Below, piece after piece: positions 8,731 through 18,974 of a stretch of 64,000 bases of DNA. This stretch comes from Paenibacillus sp. 598K (lineage in GTDB: Bacteria > Bacillota > Bacilli > Paenibacillales > Paenibacillaceae). Numbering within the stretch: the first letter of the stretch is position 1; each line of letters begins with the position of its first letter. The stretch spans positions 47,719 through 111,718 of the forward strand of contig NZ_BFBX01000065.1 in the NCBI RefSeq assembly GCF_003851045.1, written 5' to 3'. A program made the position numbers and the translations under genes. The notes under the pieces were generated by a model, which was not told where the DNA came from, made no database searches, and was given only the letters and a program-made list of their open reading frames with translations.

Positions 8731-8739
8731 ACGGCCGTT

Positions 8740-9177
8740 ATGTTTATGGGTGAGCATCAACACAGCATCGACGATAAAGGCCGCATCATCATCCCCGCTA
8801 AGTTCCGCGAGGAGCTTGGACCCCAGTTTGTCGTCACTCGTGGTTTGGACAATTGCTTGTTCGTCTATCCGGAGAGCGAATGGAAGGTACTCGAGCAGAA
8901 ACTGAAAAGCCTGCCCTTGATGAAGTCCGACGCGCGCGCGTTTACCCGGTTTTTCTTCTCCGGGGCGACCGAATGCGAGCTGGACAAGCAGGGAAGAGTA
9001 AATGTACCTGCCAATTTGCGGGAATATGCCAAGCTGGACAAGGAATGCATCGTCCTGGGTGTGACCAACCGGGTAGAGATTTGGAGCAAGGCGATTTGGG
9101 AAGGTTACTTCCAGCAATCTGAAGAGACTTTTAACGAAATTGCCGAGAAGCTGGTCGATCTGGATTTCAACTTCTAA
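8740..9177 (+). CDS. mraZ: Transcriptional regulator MraZ
   Basis: The 145-residue MraZ is the AbrB-fold repressor at the head of the division and cell-wall cluster. It starts [25 protein letters not shown], with the first swapped-hairpin half at about residues 5-50 and the second at 80-125 ([20 protein letters not shown]). Both halves carry the DxxGR motif, and length is normal. The tandem repeats just upstream are its likely operator. It opens the operon continuing with rsmH, ftsL and the mur genes. Confidence 0.97.
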   Translation: MFMGEHQHSIDDKGRIIIPAKFREELGPQFVVTRGLDNCLFVYPESEWKVLEQKLKSLPLMKSDARAFTRFFFSGATECELDKQGRVNVPANLREYAKLDKECIVLGVTNRVEIWSKAIWEGYFQQSEETFNEIAEKLVDLDFNF

Positions 9178-9221
9178 ATGTTGCAACAGGAATAGCATCA
9201 CGATAGCAGGAGGATTAAAGC

Positions 9222-10172
9222 GTGTTTGATCACATTACCGTACTGAAAGAAGAAGCGGTGGACGGCTTGAACATCAAGCCAGACGGCATCTATGTGGACT
9301 GCACGCTTGGCGGTGCGGGTCACAGCGAGCTGATCGCATCGCGGCTAGGCCCTGGGGGCCTGCTGATCGCGCTGGACCAGGACGACTGGGCGCTCGATCA
9401 TGCGCGCAAGCGATTGGCCCCATACATAGAGCGAGTAAGACTGGTGAGGAGCAACTTTAGATATCTCGAGGATGTGTTGCGCGACCAAGACGTGCCGCAG
9501 ACCGAAGGCGTGCCTCAGGTGGACGGCATCCTGTTTGACCTCGGGGTATCGAGCCCGCAGCTCGACGAGGCGGAGCGGGGGTTCAGCTACAATCACGACG
9601 CGCCGCTCGATATGCGGATGGATCGGAAGGGCGAGCTGACCGCCGACGAGATCGTCAACACTTGGGATGAGCGCGAGCTCTCGCGTATCCTCTCGACCTA
9701 CGGCGAAGAGCGATTCGCCCGTCAGATCGCCCGCCAGATCGGCAAGGCCCGGGCAGAGCGGCCAATCGCCACGACCGGCGAGCTGGTCGAGTTGATCAAG
9801 CAGGGCATCCCGGCAGCGACCCGTCGCACGGGGCCGCATCCGGCCAAGCGGACGTTCCAGGCGCTGCGGATCGCCGTCAACGACGAGCTTGGCGCCGAGG
9901 AGCATGCGCTCCATCAGGCGGTGCGCTGTCTGGCGCCTGGCGGACGGGCGTCGGTCATTACGTTCCATTCCCTGGAGGACCGGATCTGCAAGCAGACGTT
10001 TGCCCAGTACCTCAGGCAATGTACGTGTCCGCCGGACTTTCCGATGTGCGTATGCGGGACCAAGGGCATCCTGAAGCTGGTCAACCGCAAGCCCATCGTG
10101 CCCGGAGAGCAGGAACTCGAGCACAATCCGCGTGCCCGCTCAGCCAAGCTGCGCATTGCGGAGAAACTATAG
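9222..10172 (+). CDS. rsmH: 16S rRNA (cytosine-1402 N4) methyltransferase
   Basis: The 316-residue RsmH (MraW) uses S-adenosylmethionine to methylate C1402 of 16S rRNA. Visible motifs are the SAM-binding [13 protein letters not shown] near residue 25, [11 protein letters not shown] near 108, the [15 protein letters not shown] block and ITFHSLEDR. The start is GTG with AGGAGG 7 nt upstream. It follows mraZ by 44 nt in the standard order. It releases S-adenosylhomocysteine, the substrate of the ahcY product encoded upstream. Confidence 0.97.
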   Translation: MFDHITVLKEEAVDGLNIKPDGIYVDCTLGGAGHSELIASRLGPGGLLIALDQDDWALDHARKRLAPYIERVRLVRSNFRYLEDVLRDQDVPQTEGVPQVDGILFDLGVSSPQLDEAERGFSYNHDAPLDMRMDRKGELTADEIVNTWDERELSRILSTYGEERFARQIARQIGKARAERPIATTGELVELIKQGIPAATRRTGPHPAKRTFQALRIAVNDELGAEEHALHQAVRCLAPGGRASVITFHSLEDRICKQTFAQYLRQCTCPPDFPMCVCGTKGILKLVNRKPIVPGEQELEHNPRARSAKLRIAEKL

Positions 10173-10196
10173 ACAATAGCGAAGGGAGTCGCAAAC

Positions 10197-10604
10197 ATGG
10201 CCTATATGCACGGCAATTTGGCGGTCCAACCGAAGAAACGCCCCGAGGAACAACAACAGCAGCAACGTTACAAAGAAACCCGACATGTAGTCGTCCGCCG
10301 TAAATCGTTGCCGGTTCAGGAGAAGATGCTCTACTTGCTGACCATCGTCGCCTGCGTCATCGTCGCGTGCATCGTCATCTTCCGCTATGCCGAGGTGTAC
10401 CAGACAAACCTCAAGGTTCAGCAGATGACGCGCGAGTACGAAACGATGAATGTCGAAATTCGGGAAATGCAGCGCAAGGTGGAGCAGCTGAGCTCGCCTG
10501 AGCTCATCCGCAAGAAAGCCATGGAGCTAGGAATGGTGCAGTCGGATCAACGGATCTCGCTGCAGGTTGGCGAGACGGCCAGCCGCGTCGCGTTCAGGGA
10601 GTAA
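10197..10604 (+). CDS. ftsL: Cell division protein FtsL
   Basis: This 135-residue single-pass membrane protein has a basic cytoplasmic tail with a glutamine run (residues 19-23), one membrane helix at about 44-64 and an extracellular coiled coil (QMTREYETMNVEIREMQRKVEQL, given here in part as residues 75-97). A conserved RKKAMELGM turn follows. FtsL pairs with DivIC and DivIB in the divisome. Sequence identity in this family is low; topology and position between rsmH and pbpB decide the call. Confidence 0.9.
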   Translation: MAYMHGNLAVQPKKRPEEQQQQQRYKETRHVVVRRKSLPVQEKMLYLLTIVACVIVACIVIFRYAEVYQTNLKVQQMTREYETMNVEIREMQRKVEQLSSPELIRKKAMELGMVQSDQRISLQVGETASRVAFRE

Positions 10605-10619
10605 AGGGGGTTTTCAACC

Positions 10620-12932
10620 ATGACGAGACGGATAAAACTTCGCGCAATACTGGTCGGAGGGCTCATAACCCTCCTTTTTGTTGTCCTGGTGGGTCGAATC
10701 TACTTCGTACAAGTCGTGCACGGCGATCGTTATCTCGCGCTGGCCAAAAATGTCTGGTCGGCCTCCAAGGTCATTAATCCAGTACGCGGCAATATCACCG
10801 ATCGCAACGGCAATATTTTGGCGATGGACGCTGCAGCCTACACGGTCGCAGTCAATCCGGAGGTGATCCATAAGCTGAAGCTGGAGGATCGAATCGCCGA
10901 TGGCTTGCATGAGCTGCTGGGCACGCCGCGAGAGCGGCTGATGAGCGATGTGACCGCCAAAAAGGAGAGCGGCGAATTCCTCGTCAACCGCGAGGTGCGC
11001 AGCGGCGGCTGGAAAATCGACAAGGATCTGGCCGACAAGGTGAGCGAATTCCGCAATAAGCTGCGCGAGGAGACGGACCAGGACGAGGTCGGCATTTACT
11101 TGATGGAGGATCAGAAGCGGTACTATCCGCGCGACACGCTAGCGTCTCACTTGCTCGGCTACATCGAAAAAAATGAAGGCAAAGCCGTCTATGGACTGGA
11201 GCGCTTCTACGATGAAAAGTTGCGCGGGACGAAGGGCTCGCTGAAGTACGAAAAGGACGGCAAGCGCGTCCAGCTCGTGGAGGGAGAAGTAGAGTACACG
11301 CCAGCCCATGATGGAAATAATTTGACGTTGACAATCGATACCGAAATACAGTCCTATATTGAAGAGGCGATCAAGAAGGCGAGCAAGGCGTACAATCCGA
11401 AGAGCATCACGGCAATCGCCGCCGATCCCAACACGATGGAGATCCTCGGACTGGCCAGTTATCCGAATTATAATCCCAATGCTTACTGGGAGACGAAGGA
11501 ACAAGGGAATTTCTACAATCATAGCGTAGGACAGCTGTTCGAGCCGGGGTCGACATTCAAAATCCTTACGCTGGCAGCGGCGGTCGAAGAAAATCAATTT
11601 AATCCGTACGATACGTACATGTCCGGCTCGATCATGGTCGGCAAGACGCGGATCCGCGACCATAACGGCGGCATAGGCTGGGGCAAGATCTCCTATCTCG
11701 ACGGGCTGAAGCACTCCAGTAACGTTGCCTTCGTCAAGATGGGGGCCGAGCGGCTGGGTGCGGAGAAGCTGAATACGTACATTACGAACTTTGGCTTCGG
11801 CACGACGACAGGCATCGATCTGCCGGGGGAAGTGGCGGGTCTGGTGAACTTCAACTGGAACCGGCCGACCGAGGTGGCGACGGCGACGTTCGGCCAGGGG
11901 GTGCTGCAGGTGACGCCGATCCAGCAGCTGACGGCGGTCGCAGCCGTCGCCAATGGCGGCAACCTGATGCAGCCGCATCTGGTGAAGCGCATCGAGGATC
12001 CGACGACCGGCGCGGTAACCGTCGTCGAGCCAAAGCTGGTGCGGCAGGTCATCTCCAAGGAGACGTCGGCCAAGGTGGGCGATTACCTCGAGCAGGTGGT
12101 CTCGGATCAAAGCATCGGCACGGGTAAAAACGCCTATATCGAGGGTTATCGCGTAGCAGGCAAGACAGGCACAGCCCAAAAAGCCGCCGGCGGCGGTCAA
12201 AAAGGGTATTCGAACAAAAAGTATCTGGTGTCGTTTATCGGCTACGCGCCGGTAGAGGACCCGAAGATCGTCGTCTATGTGGTCGTCGATGAGCCAAACG
12301 ACCCGTATGCGGGCGGCGGCACGGTGGCCGCACCGGTATTCCGCGAGATCGTCCAGCAGAGTCTGAACTATATGGGCGTCGCCCCATCGATAACGGACGG
12401 TCAGGTGAAGGAGATCAACGGCCTGCAGACGACGATCATCGATGTGCCGGAGCTGGAGGAGCTGCAGATCGCACAGGCGCAAAGCGAGCTCAAGGCCCGC
12501 GGCTTAAGCTACGAGCTGCTCGGCACCGGCACGAAGGTGGTCAAGCAAATTCCGAAGGCGGGCACCTCGGTGCCTTCCTCCCAACGGGTCTATCTGCTCA
12601 CCGAGGAGCGAAGTAAGCTCACCATACCGAACATGAGGGGGCTGTCGCTTCGGGATGCGCTGGAGGTCTGCTCGTTGCTCGACATCCGCTGCGTCTCCGA
12701 GGGCGAAGGTTATGTCATCGAGCAGATGAAGGCAAAGCTTGACGGCGAGGATGTCATCAAGCTGATGCTGCAACCTCCGTATGAGCCGGAGGAGAGCGAC
12801 CCGCCTGCCGATACGGATGGGGCCGACGAGACCGAGGTCGACAACAACGAGGCAAACGATGATGCCGACGGTGCAGAGCCACAAGCAGAGGACGACCCAT
12901 CGGACGGGTCGGACCCGGCGGGACAGGAATAG
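10620..12932 (+). CDS. pbpB: Penicillin-binding protein 2B, septal transpeptidase
   Basis: This 770-residue class B PBP cross-links septal peptidoglycan. It has an N-terminal membrane helix at about residues 9-29, a dimerisation/pedestal domain, and a transpeptidase domain with S311-T-F-K (active serine), SSN at 366-368 and KTG at 515-517. Two PASTA-like repeats follow (about 590-720). The protein ends with about 50 residues dominated by Asp, Glu, Pro and Ala, an unusual acidic tail outside the membrane. The ATG follows AAAGGGGG, 15 nt after ftsL. The dcw position before spoVD matches B. subtilis pbpB. Confidence 0.95.
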   Translation: MTRRIKLRAILVGGLITLLFVVLVGRIYFVQVVHGDRYLALAKNVWSASKVINPVRGNITDRNGNILAMDAAAYTVAVNPEVIHKLKLEDRIADGLHELLGTPRERLMSDVTAKKESGEFLVNREVRSGGWKIDKDLADKVSEFRNKLREETDQDEVGIYLMEDQKRYYPRDTLASHLLGYIEKNEGKAVYGLERFYDEKLRGTKGSLKYEKDGKRVQLVEGEVEYTPAHDGNNLTLTIDTEIQSYIEEAIKKASKAYNPKSITAIAADPNTMEILGLASYPNYNPNAYWETKEQGNFYNHSVGQLFEPGSTFKILTLAAAVEENQFNPYDTYMSGSIMVGKTRIRDHNGGIGWGKISYLDGLKHSSNVAFVKMGAERLGAEKLNTYITNFGFGTTTGIDLPGEVAGLVNFNWNRPTEVATATFGQGVLQVTPIQQLTAVAAVANGGNLMQPHLVKRIEDPTTGAVTVVEPKLVRQVISKETSAKVGDYLEQVVSDQSIGTGKNAYIEGYRVAGKTGTAQKAAGGGQKGYSNKKYLVSFIGYAPVEDPKIVVYVVVDEPNDPYAGGGTVAAPVFREIVQQSLNYMGVAPSITDGQVKEINGLQTTIIDVPELEELQIAQAQSELKARGLSYELLGTGTKVVKQIPKAGTSVPSSQRVYLLTEERSKLTIPNMRGLSLRDALEVCSLLDIRCVSEGEGYVIEQMKAKLDGEDVIKLMLQPPYEPEESDPPADTDGADETEVDNNEANDDADGAEPQAEDDPSDGSDPAGQE

Positions 12933-13046
12933 CTTGTTCTATCGACGTATCGCTACGAATAGGCTGAAACAGAGGGCCGTCTACGGCTAGGGCGTGTTTG
13001 CATGCCTTAGGAGGCGGCAGGCTGTGCCGATTCGGAGGGGATACGT

Positions 13047-14987
13047 ATGAAAATATCCAATGTAACGGTAAGACGCAGATTGCTGGTCGTCATGCTGCTG
13101 GCGATCGCGGGCTTCGCGGCGCTGAGCGTGCGTCTGGCCTATGTGCAGCTTGTGCAAGGCGGCGAGCTGGCGGACAAGGCGGAGGATTCGTGGCGGCGCA
13201 ACATCCCGTTCTCGGCCAAGCGCGGCGAGATCCTCGATCGCAACGGGATCCAGCTCGCCTATAATATCAGTTCGCCGACGGTGATGGCGATCCCGGCTCA
13301 GGTGAAGGACGCGCCCCGGACGGCCAGAGAGCTGTCGCTGCATATGGACATGAGCGCCGAGCGGATCGAGCAACTGATCACCAAGCGCGAGCTGATCGTC
13401 AAGCTGCAGCCGGGCGGTCGCAAGATTACGCCGGAAAAGGCGCAGGAGATCCGCAATCTGTCGCTGCCAGGCATCGTCGTCGCCGAGGACAACAAGCGAT
13501 ACTATCCGTTCGGTACTTTGGCAGCCCATGTACTCGGCTTCACCGGCATCGACAACCAGGGGCTGACGGGCGTCGAGCTGACGTACGACCAGCGGCTCAG
13601 CGGTCTCAACGGCAGCATCTCGTTCCTGTCGGATGCGGCGGGGCGGCTGATGCCGGGATCGTCGGATACGTTCAATCAGCCGCGCGACGGGCTGAGCCTG
13701 CAGTTGACGATAGACAAGCAGATCCAGACGATCATGGAGCGGGAGCTGGAGCAGGCGATGCTGCAGCACCAGCCCGACAGCATCCTGGCGATCGCGATGG
13801 ATCCAGCGACCGGCGAGATCCTCGGCATGGCGAGCCATCCGACGTATCAACCGGACTTATATCGGGAGGTCCCGAGCGAAGTATATAATCGCAACCTGCC
13901 GATCTGGATGACGTACGAGCCCGGATCGACGTTCAAGATCATCACGCTGTCGGCGGCGCTGGAGGAAGGCAAGGTGGACTTGCACAACGAGCGTTTTTTC
14001 GATCCCGGCTCGATCGAGGTCGGCGGCGCCAGGCTGCGTTGCTGGAAGCGCGGCGGGCACGGCTCGCAGACGTTCCTGGAGGTCGTGGAGAACTCCTGCA
14101 ACCCCGGCTTCGTCACGTTGGGACAACGTCTGGGCAAGGAGAAGCTGTTCGACTATATCCGCGACTTTGGCTTTGGGAAGAAGACAGGCATCGATATGGG
14201 CGGTGAGGAGAACGGCATCCTGTTCAAGCTTGACCGCGTCGGTCCGGTGGAGCTGGCGACGACGGCATTCGGGCAAGGGGTGTCGGTGACGCCGATCCAG
14301 CAGATCACGGCGGTGTCGGCAGCGATTAACGGCGGCACGCTGTACAAGCCGCATGTCGCCAAGGCATGGATCGATCCGGTATCGGGGATGACGGTCGAGG
14401 AGCTCGAGCCCGAGCCGGTGCGCCGGGTCATCTCTGAGGAGACGTCCCGGCAGGTAAGGGAGGCGCTCGAGAGCGTCGTCGCCAAAGGCACCGGCGGCAA
14501 TGCCTTCATCGACGGCTATCGCGTCGGCGGCAAGACGGGCACGGCGCAGAAGGTCATCAACGGGCGGTATTCGCCCAATGAGCATATCGTCTCCTTTATC
14601 GGCTTTGCGCCGGCGGACGATCCGAAGATCGTCGTCTACGTCGCTGTCGACAACCCGCAGGGCATCCAGTTCGGCGGCGTCGTGGCGGCCCCGATCGTCC
14701 GCAACATTATGGCCGATTCGCTCGTGCACATGGGCGTCGAGCCACGTCAGGATCAGATCGGCAAGGAATACAAGCTGAATGAGACGCCCATCGTCCAGGT
14801 CCCGAATCTGGTCGGCAAAACGGTGTCGGAGCTGTACGAGGATCTCAATATGAACTTCAACCTGGCGACGGCCGGCACCGGCAAGGTCGTCATCCGGCAG
14901 GCGCCGGAGGCGGGCAGTCGCGTAGAGCGAGGCTCGACGATCAGAGTCTACCTGGGCGCGGAATCGGACGAGGAACATGAACATTGA
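13047..14987 (+). CDS. spoVD: Stage V sporulation protein D (sporulation PBP)
   Basis: This 646-residue class B PBP is required for spore cortex peptidoglycan. It has an N-terminal membrane helix (residues 11-31), active-site S294-T-F-K, SCN at 350-352 and KTG at 496-498, then one PASTA domain at about residues 575-640. The single PASTA domain and position after pbpB separate it from the vegetative enzyme. ATG follows GGAGGGG. SpoVD works with the SEDS protein SpoVE, encoded further along. The 114-nt gap to pbpB may carry a sporulation promoter, but I could not place one. Confidence 0.94.
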   Translation: MKISNVTVRRRLLVVMLLAIAGFAALSVRLAYVQLVQGGELADKAEDSWRRNIPFSAKRGEILDRNGIQLAYNISSPTVMAIPAQVKDAPRTARELSLHMDMSAERIEQLITKRELIVKLQPGGRKITPEKAQEIRNLSLPGIVVAEDNKRYYPFGTLAAHVLGFTGIDNQGLTGVELTYDQRLSGLNGSISFLSDAAGRLMPGSSDTFNQPRDGLSLQLTIDKQIQTIMERELEQAMLQHQPDSILAIAMDPATGEILGMASHPTYQPDLYREVPSEVYNRNLPIWMTYEPGSTFKIITLSAALEEGKVDLHNERFFDPGSIEVGGARLRCWKRGGHGSQTFLEVVENSCNPGFVTLGQRLGKEKLFDYIRDFGFGKKTGIDMGGEENGILFKLDRVGPVELATTAFGQGVSVTPIQQITAVSAAINGGTLYKPHVAKAWIDPVSGMTVEELEPEPVRRVISEETSRQVREALESVVAKGTGGNAFIDGYRVGGKTGTAQKVINGRYSPNEHIVSFIGFAPADDPKIVVYVAVDNPQGIQFGGVVAAPIVRNIMADSLVHMGVEPRQDQIGKEYKLNETPIVQVPNLVGKTVSELYEDLNMNFNLATAGTGKVVIRQAPEAGSRVERGSTIRVYLGAESDEEHEH

Positions 14988-15027
14988 TGAAGATGGAAAT
15001 AATAACCGATAGAGAGGGATGAAGCGT

Positions 15028-16521
15028 ATGCGAATGGATGAACTGGCGTCTCTGCTATTAACCTCCAAGTGGCATGGCAGCAGCGGCGCAGAGGTGGAGA
15101 TCGGCGGTATCCGGATCGACTCCAGGAAGGTCGTGCCGGGCGACCTGTTCATCTGTCTGCCCGGACATACGGTAGACGGACATGACTATGCGGCGCAGGC
15201 TGCGGAGCGAGGAGCGGCGGCGCTCGTCGTCCAGCGCCCGCTGCCCGTAGCTCTGCCTCAGCTTATCGTCAAGGACAGCCGACTGGCGATGGCGATCCTC
15301 GGCAGCCACTACTACGGGTATCCGAGCGAGCGGCTGCGGATGATCGGCATCACCGGCACCAACGGCAAGACGACAACCACTTATCTGATCGAGCGTCTGC
15401 TCGCGGACGCCGGCAGACCTGCCGGCGTCATCGGCACGATCGAGATGCGTTATGCCGGACGCTCCTTGCCGATGTCGGGGACGACGCCGGAGTCGTTGGA
15501 CCTGCAGCAGGCGCTGGCGGATATGGCGGCCACGGATACGGCGTATTGCGTCATGGAGGTATCTTCGCACGCGCTAGAGCAAGGGCGGGTCAAGGGCATC
15601 CGGTACCGCAGCGCTGTCTTCACCAACCTGACGCAGGATCATCTCGATTATCATCAGACGATGGACAACTATGCGGCGGCCAAAAGCTTGCTGTTCTCCA
15701 GACTAGGCAATGCCTATGCGCCCGAGTCGTCGGAGAGGAGCTACAGCATCATCAATGCGGACGATCCGTATGGCGTGCAGCTGGCCAAAGCATCGGCCGC
15801 CGAGGTGATCACCTACGGGATCGAAGCGGAGGCGGATGTGCGGGCATCGAACATCGCGATCTCGGCGCGCGGCACTTCGTTCCACCTGGAGACGTTCCGT
15901 GGCGGGCTTGATGTGCAGCTGCGGCTGGTCGGCAAGTTCAACGTCGCCAATGCGCTCGCAGCCGTCGCCACAGGCTTGGCAGAGGGGCTGGAGCTGACGC
16001 AGATCCGCGACAGCCTGGAGCAGATCGCCGGCGTGCCGGGCAGGGTGGAGGCAGTCGATGCGGGGCAGGACTATGCGGTCATCGTCGACTACGCGCATAC
16101 GCCGGATGGCCTCGACAATGTGCTCAAGGCGGTCAAGGAGATCGCTGCGGGGCGCGTCATCTGCGTATTCGGCTGCGGCGGAGACCGGGATCGCACGAAG
16201 CGTCCGATCATGGGGCGGATCGCCGCCAGTCATGCGGATTATATGCTGATCACGTCGGATAATCCGCGCAGCGAGGACCCGGAGCGGATCCTGCGGGATA
16301 TCGAGGCGGGGCTGCTCGCCGACGAGGTGCCTCCATCGCGATATGCGCTGGAGGTCGATCGACGCGAGGCGATCAAAAAAGCGGTTGAAATGGCAAGCTC
16401 TGACGATGTAGTATTGATTGCGGGGAAAGGTCATGAAACCTATCAGATCATCGGATCGAGGACGTTTGACTTCGATGACCGACAGATCGCCGAGCAACTA
16501 ATAAGGAGCCAAATGCCGTGA
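15028..16521 (+). CDS. murE: UDP-MurNAc-L-Ala-D-Glu:meso-diaminopimelate ligase
   Basis: This 497-residue cytoplasmic Mur ligase adds the third stem-peptide residue. The ATP-binding GTNGKTTT is near residue 112. The substrate motif DNPRSEDP near residue 410 has the arginine typical of meso-diaminopimelate enzymes, so the wall is predicted to be A1-gamma type. I place the start at ATG 15028 because GAGAGGG (15012-15018) is about 9 nt away; an ATG at 15019 touches that motif. It overlaps murF by 4 nt. Confidence 0.95.
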   Translation: MRMDELASLLLTSKWHGSSGAEVEIGGIRIDSRKVVPGDLFICLPGHTVDGHDYAAQAAERGAAALVVQRPLPVALPQLIVKDSRLAMAILGSHYYGYPSERLRMIGITGTNGKTTTTYLIERLLADAGRPAGVIGTIEMRYAGRSLPMSGTTPESLDLQQALADMAATDTAYCVMEVSSHALEQGRVKGIRYRSAVFTNLTQDHLDYHQTMDNYAAAKSLLFSRLGNAYAPESSERSYSIINADDPYGVQLAKASAAEVITYGIEAEADVRASNIAISARGTSFHLETFRGGLDVQLRLVGKFNVANALAAVATGLAEGLELTQIRDSLEQIAGVPGRVEAVDAGQDYAVIVDYAHTPDGLDNVLKAVKEIAAGRVICVFGCGGDRDRTKRPIMGRIAASHADYMLITSDNPRSEDPERILRDIEAGLLADEVPPSRYALEVDRREAIKKAVEMASSDDVVLIAGKGHETYQIIGSRTFDFDDRQIAEQLIRSQMP

Positions 16522-17924
16522 TACATAAAACGATCGCCGAGCTGGCCGCCCTCTGCGGAGGCCAGCTCGCAGCTGAAAATAAAGATGCCGGAAGCGCAAG
16601 CTTCACAGGCGTCAGCAAGGATACGCGCACGATCTCCCCGGGTCAGCTGTATGTGCCGCTGGTCGGTGACCGGTATGACGGTCATGCTTATGCTGTGGTC
16701 GCTCGCGAGCGGGGCGCTGCCGCAGCGCTATGGCAAGCGGACCGGGAGCGTCCGGCCGAGCTCGAGGGCTGGCCGATCGTGCTGGTGGACGATACGCTGG
16801 CGGCGCTGCAGCGCCTGGCCGCAGCCTACCGCAAGGAGCTGCCCGTCAAGATTGTCGGCATCACCGGCAGCAACGGCAAGACGACGACCAAGGATATGGT
16901 GGCAGCCGCGCTGGCCACCGTTTTTCGTGTCCATAAGACGGCTGGCAATCTGAACAACCATATAGGCCTGCCGATGACGGTGTTGGAGATGGACGCCACC
17001 GTCGAAGCGGCGGTGCTGGAGATGGGGATGAGCGGCTACGGCGAGATCCAGCTGCTCTCCGAGATCGCCTCTCCTGACGCGGCGATCATCACCAACATCG
17101 GCGATGCGCATATGCAGCAGCTCGGCTCGCGCGAGGGGATCGCCCGGGCGAAGCTGGAGATCGCCGCAGGGCTGCGCCCAGGCGGGCTGCTGGTGTTGAA
17201 CGGCGACGAGCCGCTGCTCGACCCGGAGGTCCTCGCGCTGCCGGAGGGCGTGCGGGTGCTGCGATTCGGACAGCAGCCGCACAATGACTGGATCATGGAG
17301 CCGCAGCGGATGGACGCCCGGGCCTCGCAGCTCTGTCTGCGCGGCCCAGGCGATACAGAGCTGCAACTAACCGTGCCCGCGGCAGGCGTGCACAATATGA
17401 TGAATGCCGCAGCAGCCGTAGCTATCGCATTGGCGCTTGGGGTATCGGCGGAGCAGATCACGGCCGGGCTCGCGGGCCTGCAACTGAGTGCGATGCGCAT
17501 CGAGCGCAGTGAAGCGTTCAACGGAGCGATCGTGCTCAATGACGCCTTTAATGCGAACCCTACCGCGATGCGCGCGGCCGTCGACCTGGTGGAGCAACTG
17601 CAAGGCTATGGCCGTCGCTGGCTCGTGCTAGGCGATATGCTGGAGCTGGGCGAGCAGGAGGTGGAGATGCACCGTGATGTCGGCCGTTACATTACGCCTG
17701 CCAAAGCGGAGCGTGTGCTCACGTTCGGAAGGCTGGGAGCGTACATCGCGGAGGGTGCGGCTCAGGCCTACGGGGGCGCGGTGGAGGCCGTGCGGGCATT
17801 CGATACGAAGCAGGCGCTGATTGAGTGGCTGCGCGACCGACTGGACCCCGAGGATCTCGTGCTCGTCAAGGGTTCTCGGGGGACGCGCATGGAAGAGATC
17901 GTACAGGCGATACAACATCGATGA
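16518..17924 (+). CDS. murF: UDP-MurNAc-tripeptide:D-Ala-D-Ala ligase
   Basis: The 468-residue MurF completes the UDP-MurNAc pentapeptide. The ATP-binding motif GSNGKTTTKD lies near residue 117. The family features HKTAGNLNNHIGLPMT and LNDAFNANPTAM are clear, and the central domain is intact. The GTG start overlaps the murE stop (GTGA), giving tight translational coupling. In B. subtilis murF is not in this cluster, so the order murE-murF-mraY is more complete here. Confidence 0.95.
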   Translation: MIHKTIAELAALCGGQLAAENKDAGSASFTGVSKDTRTISPGQLYVPLVGDRYDGHAYAVVARERGAAAALWQADRERPAELEGWPIVLVDDTLAALQRLAAAYRKELPVKIVGITGSNGKTTTKDMVAAALATVFRVHKTAGNLNNHIGLPMTVLEMDATVEAAVLEMGMSGYGEIQLLSEIASPDAAIITNIGDAHMQQLGSREGIARAKLEIAAGLRPGGLLVLNGDEPLLDPEVLALPEGVRVLRFGQQPHNDWIMEPQRMDARASQLCLRGPGDTELQLTVPAAGVHNMMNAAAAVAIALALGVSAEQITAGLAGLQLSAMRIERSEAFNGAIVLNDAFNANPTAMRAAVDLVEQLQGYGRRWLVLGDMLELGEQEVEMHRDVGRYITPAKAERVLTFGRLGAYIAEGAAQAYGGAVEAVRAFDTKQALIEWLRDRLDPEDLVLVKGSRGTRMEEIVQAIQHR

Positions 17925-17937
17925 AGGGGGTGGGCTG

Positions 17938-18900
17938 ATGGACATGAAGGCCATTTTACTAGCGATTGGCGCATCTTTTCTACTTGCAGTTCTTATCGGG
18001 CCTTTGTTCATTCCGCTGCTTCGTCGATTGAAGTTCGGACAGGAGATCCGTACCGACGGGCCGCAGAGCCATCTGAAGAAAAAAGGCACGCCAACGATGG
18101 GCGGCATCATTATTATGGTTGCCCTTTTAATCTCGTTTTTGAAATTCTCGGACGTCTCGCTTGCCTTTTGGGTGCTGCTGACCGCGTCGCTCGGCTTCGG
18201 GCTGGTAGGTTTCCTGGACGACTATATCAAGATCGCGCTGAAGCGCTCGCTCGGACTGACAGCAAGGCAGAAGCTGGCGGGGCAACTGCTCTTCTCGATC
18301 ATCGTCTGCGTCCTGCTCTATATGATGGATCACAGCACGGCGCTGCCGGTGCCCGGCACTTCATGGGAGTGGGAGCTTGGTTGGTTCTATTATGTGCTCG
18401 TCATCATCATTATGTTCGGTACGAGCAATTCGGTGAACTTCACCGACGGCGTCGATGGTCTGCTGGCGGGGACGAGCGCTCTGGCGTTCGGCGCCTACGC
18501 ACTGATCGCGATGCAGCTGTTTGAGCAGGAGAGCGCGGTGTTCTCCGCGGCGATGATCGGGGCGGTGCTCGGCTTCCTCGTCTTTAACAAGCATCCTGCC
18601 AAGGTGTTCATGGGCGACACCGGCTCGCTCGGCATCGGCGGCGGGCTCGCCGCAGTAGCGATTCTGACCAAGTCGGAGCTGCTCCTGATCGTTATCGGCG
18701 GCGTCTTCGTCATGGAGATGCTGTCGGTCATCATCCAGGTCGCTTCCTTCAAGCTGCGGGGCAAGCGAGTATTCAAGATGAGTCCGATCCATCATCACTT
18801 CGAGCTGACAGGGTGGTCGGAGTGGCGTGTCGTCACGACGTTCTGGCTGGCGGGTCTGGTACTGGCGGCGGTAGGCCTGCTGCTGCACCGCGGCCTGTAG
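17938..18900 (+). CDS. mraY: Phospho-N-acetylmuramoyl-pentapeptide transferase
   Basis: The 320-residue MraY has about ten membrane helices and makes lipid I from UDP-MurNAc-pentapeptide and undecaprenyl phosphate. Diagnostic segments are GTPTMGGI, GFLDDYIK with the paired aspartates, NFTDGVDGL, FMGDTGSL and the cytoplasmic SPIHHHFE. ATG 17938 is used because AAGGGGGTGGG stands 4-10 nt upstream and the protein then has the usual length; an in-frame upstream extension would run into murF. Confidence 0.97.
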   Translation: MDMKAILLAIGASFLLAVLIGPLFIPLLRRLKFGQEIRTDGPQSHLKKKGTPTMGGIIIMVALLISFLKFSDVSLAFWVLLTASLGFGLVGFLDDYIKIALKRSLGLTARQKLAGQLLFSIIVCVLLYMMDHSTALPVPGTSWEWELGWFYYVLVIIIMFGTSNSVNFTDGVDGLLAGTSALAFGAYALIAMQLFEQESAVFSAAMIGAVLGFLVFNKHPAKVFMGDTGSLGIGGGLAAVAILTKSELLLIVIGGVFVMEMLSVIIQVASFKLRGKRVFKMSPIHHHFELTGWSEWRVVTTFWLAGLVLAAVGLLLHRGL

Positions 18901-18974
18901 CAGGCGCGGCAGCAATCCAAGCAAGACGAATCCAATCAGACAAGACTGATTACGAATGAGGAGTTGTATACATC

